Of a DNA stretch of 64,000 bases, positions 1 to 8,561 are shown one piece after another. The notes below the pieces were generated by a model. That model was given only the letters and a program-made list of their open reading frames with translations, had not been told where the DNA came from and ran no database searches. The stretch is taken from NCBI GenBank assembly GCA_022836915.1, contig CP094668.1, positions 5,580,001 through 5,644,000 of the forward strand. Reading direction: 5' to 3'. Made by a program: the position numbers and the translations under genes. Source of the DNA: Paenibacillus sp. OVF10. Lineage in GTDB: Bacteria; Bacillota; Bacilli; Paenibacillales; Paenibacillaceae. How positions within the stretch are numbered: position 1 is the first letter of the stretch; each line of letters opens with the position of its first letter.

Positions 1-884
1 GCCTGCACATCGCGTGGTGAGCGTAGTGGCGGGTTCATTTTCCAGTTGGCATCCATGCCCGGGATATCTTCATCCGACAACACCAGATGGTGTGGACATA
101 CCTCAGCAGTTATTTTAATGCCGATGGATTTCGCTAGACGAATCAGACGAACCGATTGCTCTGTACTTACGTGACAGACATGGTAGTGAACTCCTGTTGC
201 TTCTGCGAGCAAGATATCACGGCCAACGTGGATGGCTTCGGATTCATTTGGAATCCCTTTGATGCCGTGGCGCTTCGAAAACTCACCTTCCGTCACATAT
301 CCACCAACAACCAGTGAGTCATCTTCACAGTGTGCGATCACTGGCATATCCATGCTTGCCGCGAGGCTCATGGCATCTTTCATCATTTGAGCGTTTTGTA
401 CGCCTACACCGTCATCTGTGAATCCAATAGCGCCTGCTTCTTTTAATGCGGCAAAATCGGTAAGTTCACGACCCAGTTCATTTTTTGTAATGGCTGCATA
501 AGGCAACACTTTAACCAGATCAGCTTCTTTGGCCTTATCCAGTACCAGCTTCACAACTTCCGCTGTATCTGTTACTGGTCTTGTGTTTGGCATGCAAGCG
601 ATTGTTGTAAAACCACCTTGTGCTGCTGAACGGGCACCTGTCTCGATCGTCTCTTTGTGTTCGAATCCAGGTTCACGCAGATGCACGTGCATATCGATCA
701 ATCCCGGAATGACCAGTTTGCCTGATGCGTCTGTTACACTCTGCGCTGATTTTTCGGCATCCAGTACAGCTTGGTCTTCCAGACCAGCGATCTTTTTAAT
801 TTTACCTTCATCTATAATGATGGTTTTCCGTTCAAGTTCCCCTTTTTGGTTCAAGACGTTCGCGTTTTTTATAATCTGTAGCAT
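1..884 (-). CDS. pyrC: Dihydroorotase PyrC (3' end beyond window)
   Basis: Zinc-dependent amidohydrolase that cyclises N-carbamoyl-aspartate to dihydroorotate, third step of pyrimidine synthesis. The reading frame starts at ATG 884 after a GGAGGG site and runs off the left edge, so about 294 N-terminal residues are seen. The metal-binding MHVHLREPG motif lies near residue 60, and GFTDDG, VIAHCED and HVSTE follow in the expected family order. It is the third gene of pyrR-pyrB-pyrC and sits about 125 bases after pyrB, with no terminator visible between them. It is presumably under the same attenuator as pyrR. The C-terminus cannot be judged here. Confidence 0.95.
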   Translation of the reverse strand, partial: MLQIIKNANVLNQKGELERKTIIIDEGKIKKIAGLEDQAVLDAEKSAQSVTDASGKLVIPGLIDMHVHLREPGFEHKETIETGARSAAQGGFTTIACMPNTRPVTDTAEVVKLVLDKAKEADLVKVLPYAAITKNELGRELTDFAALKEAGAIGFTDDGVGVQNAQMMKDAMSLAASMDMPVIAHCEDDSLVVGGYVTEGEFSKRHGIKGIPNESEAIHVGRDILLAEATGVHYHVCHVSTEQSVRLIRLAKSIGIKITAEVCPHHLVLSDEDIPGMDANWKMNPPLRSPRDVQ

Positions 885-1010
885 AATTGCCCTCCGCTTC
901 GGTTCTGTCCAGCTTACCAGGCAAGCCGGATGATTTTCTTTATCGTGTACTCTCTTATTGCTCTATAAGAACTACCGTACCGTCAGCCTATGACCCACAG
1001 CCAGACCCTG

Positions 1011-1922
1011 TTACAGTTTCATCGCACGTTCCATAACCGCCATGCGGATGGGAACGCCATTTGCCATCTGCGGGAAGATCCGTGATGCTTCACTTTCCAC
1101 AACCGCGTCATCTACCTCGACGTTGCGATTCACAGGAGCAGGGTGCATGATAATGGTGCTTGGTTTTAGGCGTGATGCCCGTTCTTCCGTCAATCCGTAG
1201 TGTTCGCGATAATCCTCAGCTGAAGTAATTAAGCCATGTTGATGACGTTCCAGTTGAACACGGAGCATCATGACTACATCTGCATCCAGCGCTTCTTCAA
1301 GACCGACATAAGGAGCATGCTCTGCGAGTTCCGGTGCCTGCATCGTTTGCGGAGCACAGAAGCGTACATCTGCACCAAACTTTTGCAGTGCCCACAGGTT
1401 GGAACGAGCTACACGGCTATGCAGGATGTCACCAATGATGGAGACACGCAAGCCCTTCAGTTCGCCAAAGGCTTTCCTCATTGTGTAGAGATCCAGCAAC
1501 GCCTGTGTGGGATGCTCATTGTTGCCATCTCCGGCGTTCACGAGTGGTACATTCACTTTCTGAGCCAGTTGTTGCAGAACGCCTGCCGGTTTCAACCGGA
1601 TCACGCCTGCATCAATGCCCATCGACTCAAGTGTTCGTACCGTATCGTAGATGGACTCTCCTTTTTCCACACTGGATGCGGCTGCCGTAAAGTTCAGCAC
1701 TTGTGCACCCAGGCGTTTCTCTGCCATTTCGAAGGAGAAGCGGGTACGTGTGCTGTTCTCGAAGAACATGTTCGCAACAAAGCGTGATTCCAGTACAGGA
1801 GCCAGTTTCTCTTTCTGCGCTTCCCAGTGAGCCGCTCTGTTCAGAATGGACTCGATTTCTCCTCGACTAAGTTCCTTCAGTCCAAGCAAGCTTCGGTCTC
1901 TCAATGCTGTCTGTGTAATCAT
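1011..1922 (-). CDS. pyrB: Aspartate carbamoyltransferase catalytic chain PyrB
   Basis: Condenses carbamoyl phosphate with aspartate, the committed step of pyrimidine synthesis. At 303 residues it has the usual length. The carbamoyl-phosphate loop ENSTRTRFSFE is near residue 50 and the MHPAPVNR signature is near the C-terminus. I chose ATG 1922 because a GGGGGAG site precedes it by about 8 bases; the frame is open further upstream only because it overlaps pyrR. The pyrR stop most likely overlapped this ATG as TAATG, which suggests translational coupling. Confidence 0.96.
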   Translation of the reverse strand: MITQTALRDRSLLGLKELSRGEIESILNRAAHWEAQKEKLAPVLESRFVANMFFENSTRTRFSFEMAEKRLGAQVLNFTAAASSVEKGESIYDTVRTLESMGIDAGVIRLKPAGVLQQLAQKVNVPLVNAGDGNNEHPTQALLDLYTMRKAFGELKGLRVSIIGDILHSRVARSNLWALQKFGADVRFCAPQTMQAPELAEHAPYVGLEEALDADVVMMLRVQLERHQHGLITSAEDYREHYGLTEERASRLKPSTIIMHPAPVNRNVEVDDAVVESEASRIFPQMANGVPIRMAVMERAMKL

Positions 1923-2484
1923 TATGCTTGCTCCCCCGGTTCTGAGTGATTTTGACTTCGTCCTGTCCGTCCGTTTCCATGAGTGCAACTTCGATCTCCT
2001 CTGATTTGGAAGTCGGCACATTCTTGCCGATAAAATCAGGTCGAATTGGAAGTTCCCGGTGTCCGCGGTCTGCGAGTACAGCCAGCTGAATGTTCTGCGG
2101 TCTTCCACAGTCCATCAGGGCATCCATCGCTGCGCGAATCGTCCGTCCGGTATAGAGCACATCATCGAACAAAATCACTTTTTTGTTATGAATCGAAAGT
2201 GATTCAGGTGTCATAATCAACCTTTCCTTGCGATTCGCTTTATTTTCGTCCAAGCGGTCATCGCGGTAAGGAGTCACATCCAGTTCTCCCCAGGGGACTT
2301 TGGCGCCTTCGATTTCTTCAATCTTGGCGGCAATCCGTTCTGCGAGGTAAACCCCGCGTGTGCGGATACCGACCAGCACACAATCGTCGATTCCTTTGTT
2401 TTTCTCCAATATCTCATGGGCAATCCGTGTTAGTGCGCGGCGGATCGCCGTCTCATCCATAATGACATGTGTCTCTGTGCTCAT
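1867..2484 (-). CDS. pyrR: PyrR: pyr attenuation regulator / uracil phosphoribosyltransferase
   Basis: RNA-binding regulator of the pyr operon that senses UMP/PRPP and has uracil phosphoribosyltransferase activity. The PRPP-binding motif VILFDDVLYTGRT is in the middle of the protein. Start ATG 2484 follows GAGGAGG by about 8 bases. As written the frame reads to 1867 and overlaps pyrB by 56 bases with an unusual tail. Adding one C to the CCCCC run at 1933-1937 would end the protein with NRGEQA and a TAA at 1922-1924, overlapping the pyrB ATG by one base, so I suspect a base-call error and a true end at 1922. The attenuator lies directly upstream. Confidence 0.93.
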   Translation of the reverse strand: MSTETHVIMDETAIRRALTRIAHEILEKNKGIDDCVLVGIRTRGVYLAERIAAKIEEIEGAKVPWGELDVTPYRDDRLDENKANRKERLIMTPESLSIHNKKVILFDDVLYTGRTIRAAMDALMDCGRPQNIQLAVLADRGHRELPIRPDFIGKNVPTSKSEEIEVALMETDGQDEVKITQNRGSKHNDYTDSIERPKLAWTEGT

Positions 2485-2537
2485 GCGTTCAGCCTCCTCA
2501 GGATTTCCCTTCAGCATCATGGCCCCGTGACGAGGAG

Positions 2538-2574
2538 AAAAAAGACTCCTTGCCGTGTTTATTGGCAAGGAGTC
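2538..2574 (-). terminator. pyr leader attenuator terminator
   Basis: A perfect 11-bp stem (2544-2554 pairing with 2564-2574, arm GACTCCTTGCC) is followed on the minus strand by a run of six T (2538-2543). It sits about 55 bases before the pyrR start. The 5' arm CCTTGCC is complementary to GGCAAGG at 2665-2671 just after the PyrR hairpin, giving an alternative antiterminator pairing. Confidence 0.9.
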
Positions 2575-2664
2575 TCCGAACTTCAGACCGCTCTGAAGAA
2601 AGTTTACTCTCGGGGATGCATCGCTTCATTTGCCGCAGCAAAAAACGATGTATCGTTCACGTTA

Positions 2665-2737
2665 CCTTGCCAGTCTCACGGGACTGATTTAAAGGTGCTA
2701 TTCATGTCGTTCATATTGCAGGACCTCACAGGGTTCT
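2665..2737 (-). promoter_or_regulatory. Two PyrR-binding (anti-antiterminator) hairpins in the pyr leader
   Basis: On the minus strand the leader holds AGTCCCGTGAGACT (in the hairpin 2671-2686) and AACCCTGTGAGGTCC (2721-2735). Both match the known PyrR RNA-binding loop consensus ARUCCNGNGAGGYU closely and both sit at the tip of a short stem. The downstream hairpin abuts the GGCAAGG arm that can pair with the terminator, so PyrR binding there would favour termination. The upstream copy may be a second binding site. There is no second attenuator between pyrR and pyrB. Confidence 0.85.
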
Positions 2738-2766
2738 GTAATCAATATGTCCGTTTGTCTTCATGA

Positions 2767-2794
2767 ATTATGACAGAAAGACAACCCCTGTCAA
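2767..2794 (-). promoter_or_regulatory. SigA-type promoter of the pyr operon
   Basis: TTGACA (2789-2794), 16-base spacer, CATAAT (2767-2772) on the minus strand. Transcription would start near 2760, just upstream of both PyrR hairpins. Confidence 0.8.
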
Positions 2795-3188
2795 CACCTC
2801 ACCATCGCAGGTGAAAACCCTCTGCTACGTTCTTCTTAGAATCAGCAGTTAGGCTGAAAAACATCCATGCACAATACATCTCATTGGTTATTCATAATTA
2901 TACAACATTTCTGCATATTTATCCATAGGCAAATGAGAAATTTGATATAACCAAAATAAACCTTTGACTATGCTTATGTAGAGACAAAACACTTCTTTTT
3001 AGAAGAAACGGTGAATCTCATTTAAGCTATATATGAAAGCTCTGCATTAGGTCCAATTGAAATGGGTACAGTTTATAAACATGAACCCGTTCATAGATGC
3101 TGCCATAATGCCGATATACATAAGATTCACAAATATGCGTCATAGAAATAAGATACGCCCTACATTTATGTACATTTAGGAGGAAGTC
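2795..3188. other. Intergenic region between divergent pyrR and yhgE
   Basis: About 390 bases without a gene. The left part belongs to the pyr promoter. The right part is AT-rich and carries two adjacent palindromes before yhgE, listed separately. No RNA gene or convincing ORF was seen. Confidence 0.6.
3071..3094 (+). promoter_or_regulatory. Palindromic candidate operator upstream of yhgE
   Basis: GTTTATAAAC (3071-3080, perfect 10-bp palindrome) is immediately followed by ATGAACCCGTTCAT (3081-3094, 6-bp arms, 2-base centre). The second palindrome has the form of TetR-family operators. A CATAAT at 3104-3109 could be a -10 element whose -35 falls inside it. Family knowledge: yhgE-like genes are often next to a TetR regulator, but none is present here, so a regulator would have to act from elsewhere. 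This is inference. Confidence 0.35.
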
Positions 3189-5864
3189 ATGCGTCACATT
3201 TGGCACGTTTACAAAACAGACTGGTTACATATTCTGAAGGTTCCCACAGGTATATTTTTAATTGTGGCTATCATTTTACTGCCCGGGGTGTATGACTGGG
3301 TCAACGTGAAGTCCGTATGGGACCCGTACAGTAACACCCAGGGGATCAAAATTGCAGTGACAACCGAGGACAAGGGTGCAACTGTTGAAGGAACCAATGT
3401 TAATATCGGAGACGAACTGGTATCCAGCCTCAAACACAATGAAAAGCTGGGCTGGACTTTTGTAGATCGGACCGAGGCTAGTCGGGGTGTACAGACTGGA
3501 GATTATTATGCAAGCCTGCTCATTCCCGGAGACTTTTCATCCAAAATTACAGGTATCGTTGACGGAAAGCTGGAGCGCCCAGAGGTGATCTATACCGTTA
3601 ATGAGAAGGTGAATGCCATTGCTCCTAAAATCACAGGCTCTGGTGTATCTGCCATAACAACACAAATCAATGAAAACTTCACTGAAGCTGTCAGTGAGGC
3701 CGTTCTAAGCAAGTTGAAGGAAGCCGGGGTTGAAATTAATGCCCAGCTTCCAACTTTGCGCAAGATGGAGAATGGCATTTTCACACTGGAGAAAAATCTC
3801 CCGGCCATTCAAGCCGCTGGTCAAAAGGTACTGGAAGTAGAAAAAGCCATGCCTGAGATTGTAAAAGATGCTCAAAAGATCGTTGATATCGAGAAAAAAC
3901 TGCCTGAAATCAATGAAGCGGCACAGTATGTGCTCAAGGTGCAGGAGTATTGGCCACAAATTAATGATGCGGCTTCCGAAGTGCTGGCTATTCAAGGGCG
4001 GATACCGGATATACAAAAAGCGGTAGAACGCATTCGAGAAGTGGATGAACACTTTGGTCAGGTATCAGATGTCATCCAAACGGCGCTGGTTAAAACCAAC
4101 AAAGCTCTGTCTATCGTAACGGCCGCAGAACAAGATCTGGACAAAGTATCACAAATCGCTGGCAACGGGATTGAGCTTGCAGAGGGATTAAATCAGTTCG
4201 TGGATTCCAGTGAAGAAGCGTTTCAGGCGATTGGCCCGGCGATCCGCCAAAATCTGCTGCTGGTGCAGCAGATTACTAACGCTGCTGGAGACGTATTTGC
4301 ACAATTGCAAAATTCGGATCTTGAAAACCTTCCTACAGCAAAAGATCTCGACCGGATTGCTTCGCGTTTAGGGATTGCGTTAAAACTCGTCGACAGTATG
4401 GCAGAACTACTGGGCAAAATAGACAACTTGCTTCCAAGCCATCCACTTGCTGATAAAATTACGCAGCTGAACTCCGTTTCAGATAAACTTCAGTTGCAAA
4501 TCCGCTTGGCTGGGATTATCAGTGATGCCATTCGTCGCAATACAACTCCGCCGACAGACGTCATCGCTCAGTTAAATGCTCTCTCGAAGGACATTAGCAG
4601 CGGGATTGGCAATATCTTAAATACCTATGAAAGTGATATATCACCGGCTCTATCGGCTGGAGCGGATAAACTAAGATCCATCCTCTCCACTTCAGCAAGT
4701 ACACTACAAGGAGCAAAAGATCGAATTCCGGATATTGCGGACATTCTTGCATCTGCCAAAGAAGGAATTACGTTTGGGCAGACCGAGTTGACAAAAATCC
4801 AGAGCGACCTGCCTCAAATACAATCTAAGATCCATGAGATATCAGAGACACTCGCGAACAAAAGTGAAGGTTTTATCCAAGCTTTGAACACCGTGTCTTC
4901 ATTAATTCGAAACGATCTGCCCAAGCTGGGAAACAAACTGAACGAAGCGGCTGATTTTGTTCGTAATGATCTGCCTAATGCCGAGAAACAGATAGGCAAA
5001 GCATCCGAATTTGTCCAGAACCAGCTTCCGGAGGTCGAAAAAGGAGTACATCGTGTTGCCACGCTGGTACGTGATGATCTGCCAGCATTAGAAAGTGCCA
5101 TCAGTAAGGCTGCTGACAAACTTAGGGAAGTCGAAGGTAATAACCAGTTTGCCGAGCTCGCCAAACTTTTGCGCGGCGATATCGAAGAAGAAAGTGCTTT
5201 CCTTGCAAGTCCGGTGCAAATCAAGGAACAACAACTTTACCCAATTCCGAATTATGGATCGGCCATGTCACCATTTTATGGCGTGCTGTCCTTGTGGGTT
5301 GGCTCAACACTGCTGATTTCTCTGCTTCGTGCCGAAGCTGAAAATCCAGAGGGCAGGTTCCGGGGATATGAGTTGTATCTTGGACGTCTCGCTACCTTTC
5401 TGACCATTGGGTTACTTCAGGCGATATGCGTCACCCTGGGAGATATCTTAATCCTTGGTACCTATGTCGCAGATAAACTGTGGTTTGTCCTGTTTGCCAT
5501 GCTGGTGAGTGCCGTATTTGTCACCATAACGTACACCCTGCTGTCCGTTTTTGGGAATATCGGAAAAGGGATCGCTATCATCTTCATGGTGTTCCAGTTC
5601 TCCAGCTCAGGCGGTACGTTCCCAATCAGCATGACATCACCCTTTTTCCAGGCATTGAATCCGTTCATGCCCTTCACGTATGCGATCAGTCTGCTGCGTG
5701 AGTCGGTCGGCGGTATATTGTGGTCTACTGCCATCAAGGATATTCTGTGGTTGTGTATGTTCATTGCGCTGAGTCTCATTGTTGCTCTCGCTTTGAAACG
5801 TCCACTCAGCAGTCTCACCAAACGTTCAGCCGAGAATGCCAAGAAGACCAAAATTATTGCTTAA
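3189..5864 (+). CDS. yhgE: YhgE/Pip family membrane protein with long repeat-built ectodomain
   Basis: An 891-residue protein with one N-terminal membrane segment (about 18-36), a very long predominantly helical extracellular region, and about five membrane segments at the C-terminus (from about 700 on) resembling the ABC-2/YhgE-Pip domain. The family includes the lactococcal phage infection protein; its cellular role is otherwise poorly known. The ectodomain contains six 17-residue repeats (187-288, each beginning with x-P-x-I/L) and, near 540-647, 18-residue repeats beginning DLP. ATG 3189 follows TTTAGGAGGAAGTC. It is a single gene with a terminator downstream, convergent with the next operon. 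It is one of the few long genes here without a frame break. Confidence 0.9.
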   Translation: MRHIWHVYKTDWLHILKVPTGIFLIVAIILLPGVYDWVNVKSVWDPYSNTQGIKIAVTTEDKGATVEGTNVNIGDELVSSLKHNEKLGWTFVDRTEASRGVQTGDYYASLLIPGDFSSKITGIVDGKLERPEVIYTVNEKVNAIAPKITGSGVSAITTQINENFTEAVSEAVLSKLKEAGVEINAQLPTLRKMENGIFTLEKNLPAIQAAGQKVLEVEKAMPEIVKDAQKIVDIEKKLPEINEAAQYVLKVQEYWPQINDAASEVLAIQGRIPDIQKAVERIREVDEHFGQVSDVIQTALVKTNKALSIVTAAEQDLDKVSQIAGNGIELAEGLNQFVDSSEEAFQAIGPAIRQNLLLVQQITNAAGDVFAQLQNSDLENLPTAKDLDRIASRLGIALKLVDSMAELLGKIDNLLPSHPLADKITQLNSVSDKLQLQIRLAGIISDAIRRNTTPPTDVIAQLNALSKDISSGIGNILNTYESDISPALSAGADKLRSILSTSASTLQGAKDRIPDIADILASAKEGITFGQTELTKIQSDLPQIQSKIHEISETLANKSEGFIQALNTVSSLIRNDLPKLGNKLNEAADFVRNDLPNAEKQIGKASEFVQNQLPEVEKGVHRVATLVRDDLPALESAISKAADKLREVEGNNQFAELAKLLRGDIEEESAFLASPVQIKEQQLYPIPNYGSAMSPFYGVLSLWVGSTLLISLLRAEAENPEGRFRGYELYLGRLATFLTIGLLQAICVTLGDILILGTYVADKLWFVLFAMLVSAVFVTITYTLLSVFGNIGKGIAIIFMVFQFSSSGGTFPISMTSPFFQALNPFMPFTYAISLLRESVGGILWSTAIKDILWLCMFIALSLIVALALKRPLSSLTKRSAENAKKTKIIA

Positions 5865-5892
5865 CTCATCTGCTCGATACTAAATAAGAAAA

Positions 5893-5926
5893 GACCATTG
5901 GACTTTCCATCCAATGGCCTTTTTTA
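5893..5926. terminator. Bidirectional terminator between yhgE and the ubiA-type operon
   Basis: Stem GACCATTGG / CCAATGGCC (5893-5919) is followed by TTTTTT on the plus strand. On the minus strand the opposite flank gives TTTTC. It serves yhgE and probably also the convergent membrane-protein gene ending at 5955. Confidence 0.85.
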
Positions 5927-5954
5927 TTTTCTTATATAAATCGATACCCTTTGA

Positions 5955-7259
5955 TTATTTCACTGAGCGTTCCTGTTCCAATTGATCATAGGATTGCTTG
6001 ATTGTTGTTAATGTTTCGACATGGCGATAGATGTTGTTACTCGCCGTAACGATAATACATAACATAATTATGCCTATAACCACTTTTTTCCCCAATCCCG
6101 GACGAAGGCTGATGACAAAACCTCCACCCAACAGGAAGAACGCAAACAGATAATGCCCCGCATACAGGTACATATCATATTGAAATACAGCCAATCCAAA
6201 GCCCACGGCTACATGAAGCAAAAAGGCAAACATAATATATGGCACAAGGGTCCATACTTCACGTTCACGAATGCCCTTAATGAAGCCCATGAGTGCCAAA
6301 AGTAAAATAAAGATACCTGTAATCTGCACATAGATTGGATTGGAACGGGATAGATCCGTAACAAAGGCTGCCATGCCCGGGTCCAGTAAATGCATCTTCG
6401 GTGTCAGCATCGGATTGATGGTTAGCATGGTCAATGCTTTCCAGTGAACAGCGAACTGGAATGGTGTAGCATAGCTAGTCCCACCATTTTGAATGCCCAA
6501 TAGCCAGTTACTAACCCAGCTTCGACCTCCAAATGCAACATACTGAATACCAGTTAATACGACGATGATCAGAACCGCCAGTGCCATGATGCCGATGTAT
6601 TTTTTCAAATTTGCCTTATTGCGCCATGCATGTATATTGAAGAATGTGGCAGCAGCAAACGGTACGATGTTGGTCGAGGTTAGTCCGAAGTTAATGGACG
6701 CAATCAATGCATTAGGTACATATCGTACGTCCTGACGCTCACGAGTATACTGCATGTAAACCACCGAGAACAGGATAACGAACTGTACATACGGATACGA
6801 ATCCGGGATCAACGCGGTATACATCAGGTAGGAGCTTAAACCAAACAGTAAGGCGAACAACAGCGGTACAATGGTTGGTTTATCTTCTTTTTGACTCAGG
6901 AACAGATACGCCAGCACCACTGAACCCGCATTAATCAGCGATTGCAGGATTAGAAAGAACCAGTTGCCTCCCAGCAGTTTCGCTACAGCCGCAAAGGTGA
7001 CTGCGAGAAAGGAGATCAGCGGATGGATCACGGAAGAACTGTTGTCCCCATAATACATTGAAGGATCAAAGTTGAATAAATTGATTGGAAACAGTATCGT
7101 ATTAAATGGAGTATACTTCCCAAGCATCTCTGCATTATTTTCAATGTACAGAATATACGAGCCGTTCATTAAACCATAGAACAAAGCAAATCCTGCAAAC
7201 AGGTAAAAGGCTGTCCAGTTGGCTCTGCGATTATAAAATAAGTAATCTAAAAAGTTCAT
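5955..7259 (-). CDS. Polytopic membrane protein, candidate GT-C-like glycosyltransferase
   Basis: 434 residues with about ten to eleven hydrophobic segments and short connecting loops. I do not recognise a specific family. The first extracellular loop carries acidic and aromatic residues (NFDPSMYYGD near residue 65), which is compatible with GT-C polyprenyl-phosphate-sugar transferases, but no diagnostic motif is certain. The start at 7259 has only a distant AGGA site. It is the last gene of the operon that begins with the UbiA-type prenyltransferase and follows two SMR-like genes. By context it could be the transferase that uses the lipid-linked sugar. This function is inference. Confidence 0.7.
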   Translation of the reverse strand: MNFLDYLFYNRRANWTAFYLFAGFALFYGLMNGSYILYIENNAEMLGKYTPFNTILFPINLFNFDPSMYYGDNSSSVIHPLISFLAVTFAAVAKLLGGNWFFLILQSLINAGSVVLAYLFLSQKEDKPTIVPLLFALLFGLSSYLMYTALIPDSYPYVQFVILFSVVYMQYTRERQDVRYVPNALIASINFGLTSTNIVPFAAATFFNIHAWRNKANLKKYIGIMALAVLIIVVLTGIQYVAFGGRSWVSNWLLGIQNGGTSYATPFQFAVHWKALTMLTINPMLTPKMHLLDPGMAAFVTDLSRSNPIYVQITGIFILLLALMGFIKGIREREVWTLVPYIMFAFLLHVAVGFGLAVFQYDMYLYAGHYLFAFFLLGGGFVISLRPGLGKKVVIGIIMLCIIVTASNNIYRHVETLTTIKQSYDQLEQERSVK

Positions 7260-7290
7260 GCTTTCATTTCACATCCTGATTAAATAAGTT

Positions 7291-7611
7291 CTAAAATACC
7301 AGTAACAGTAGACCACCCATAATACATGCCACACCTATCCAGCGTAAAGGGCCCACCATCTCTTTAAATACCAGTCGCGCTATGATGAGAGTCCAAACAT
7401 ATGTTAATGCGTTCGCAGGCAACACTACGGTTAATGGAAGAAACTTTAGCAATACAATATTCAGCAACGCACCCGTTCCGTAGAATCCAAGTCCCATGAG
7501 TACATGCAGACGATTGCGACTGGATGCATAAGCTTTCAGTCCGGCCCCGCCCAGTGCACCACACAACGTCATGACAATTAATACGGCAACCATCCAGCTA
7601 TCGATCAACAC
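7291..7611 (-). CDS. SMR/EamA-like small membrane protein (second of a pair)
   Basis: 106 residues with four predicted membrane helices, the size and shape of small multidrug resistance or ArnE/ArnF-type flippase subunits. It overlaps the preceding SMR-like gene by 14 bases, which suggests coupled translation and a heterodimer. Relatives in which two such subunits move undecaprenyl-phosphate-sugars across the membrane are known (ArnE/ArnF). The neighbouring polyprenyl-phosphate phosphoribosyltransferase-like gene makes a lipid-flipping role more likely than drug efflux. The substrate is not shown by the sequence. Confidence 0.8.
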   Translation of the reverse strand: MLIDSWMVAVLIVMTLCGALGGAGLKAYASSRNRLHVLMGLGFYGTGALLNIVLLKFLPLTVVLPANALTYVWTLIIARLVFKEMVGPLRWIGVACIMGGLLLLVF

Positions 7612-7888
7612 TGGTTAATGTCACCCCGATTCCAAGCAACACAACTGCTGCCAGCTTCTGCACCGTAATTTCTTCCCCAAGCAAAAAGTATCCATAGATT
7701 AAGGCAAATACGTAGCTGACACACATCAGAGGATAAGCAACAGAGAGTTTTTCCAGAGCAAAAGCTTTAATCATCAAAATCGCTCCAAGTCCATAACACA
7801 GAAAACCAACACCCAGGTAGATCCACTCGGTTAATCCCCATTTCCAGAACAATTGACCCGTTGCTGTCAGAAATGCGGAAACGAGCAT
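7598..7888 (-). CDS. SMR/EamA-like small membrane protein (first of a pair)
   Basis: About 96 residues, four hydrophobic helices, with the GQLFWKWG stretch in helix 1 and the SVAYPL segment typical of SMR/EamA proteins. ATG 7888 or the TTG just before it (7891) is the start; the stop of the HAD gene lies a few bases upstream. It overlaps the second SMR-like gene by 14 bases. The pair probably forms a heterodimeric transporter. Substrate assignment to a polyprenyl-linked pentose rests only on the operon context. Confidence 0.78.
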   Translation of the reverse strand: MLVSAFLTATGQLFWKWGLTEWIYLGVGFLCYGLGAILMIKAFALEKLSVAYPLMCVSYVFALIYGYFLLGEEITVQKLAAVVLLGIGVTLTSVDR

Positions 7889-7895
7889 CAACCAT

Positions 7896-8544
7896 TTACC
7901 AGTATGACGCGATTTTATTTCCCCACGTTAATGCCTCCATGTCCGGAACACGCTTGTTAATAAAGTATCGTTGACTCACTAGCTGCATGACTGGAAGGTC
8001 GGATAAGGAGTCCGAGTAGGAACATGACTGGTCATAATCAATGACCATATTCTTCTCACTCAGATAAGCCTGAATTCGGCGTACCTTCTCTTCCCTTTGC
8101 AATTGCTGCCATCAACTCTGCATGTGTAACCATTCTCATGACGGACAAGTTCAGTTCCAATTACATGATCCACCCAGGGAAATTATTAAAGTATTTCATA
8201 TAGGCATGCGGAGATGCAGTTACCAGTAAGACATGATAGCCTGCTTCTTTACGATGTTGCATCTCTACACTGGCCTCGGCAAAAATGGACGTACGCAAAC
8301 GAGTATCAAAGAAATGTTCGAGATCTTTTTCAGACATACGCTCAATCTCTTGAAAGTAGGATCGTTTGACTTGTTCAACCGTCATGAAACCTGCCTTGAA
8401 TAACACGGTATGTAATGCGATGACAGGTAATCTCCATACCTGCCACGGGTAACGGCGAACACCGTAATGCACAAATTGAAACATGGAATCACTGCGTATG
8501 ATCGTTTTATCAATATCAAAAATTGCGACTTTCGTGCTTTTCAC
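7896..8544 (-). CDS. HAD-IB family phosphatase, two frame breaks
   Basis: SerB-like haloacid-dehalogenase hydrolase. Motif I FDIDKTI is near residue 10, motif II LLVTASPH follows, and the C-terminal metal motif YSDSLSDLP comes after the breaks. GTG 8544 follows GAGGGG. As written, the first part stops early (8161). Adding one G at the run 8173-8175 and one at 8093-8095 restores a continuous protein of about 216 residues reading PGVDHVIGTEL and CKGEEKVRRIQAY across the joints. It sits 17 bases after the prenyltransferase gene, so it may dephosphorylate a polyprenyl-phosphate-ribose-5-phosphate. The substrate is inferred from context only. Confidence 0.82.
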
Positions 8545-8561
8545 CCTGATCCCCTCAGCCT

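Noticed and set aside
2637..2660. Small hairpin with T tract (ACGAT..ATCGT then TTTTTT) within the pyr leader
   Set aside because: The stem is only 4-6 bp with almost no loop, so it is unlikely to terminate transcription on its own. The main terminator is at 2544-2574.
3189..5864. YhgE/Pip (phage infection protein family) as a sign of a prophage
   Set aside because: No phage structural, integrase or lysis genes are seen. The family is chromosomal and the name comes from a phage receptor role in lactococci.
7896..8544. HAD gene as a true pseudogene
   Set aside because: Both breaks are single missing G's in GGG runs, and the corrected protein has all HAD motifs. The same type of break is seen in essential genes, so error is more likely than decay.
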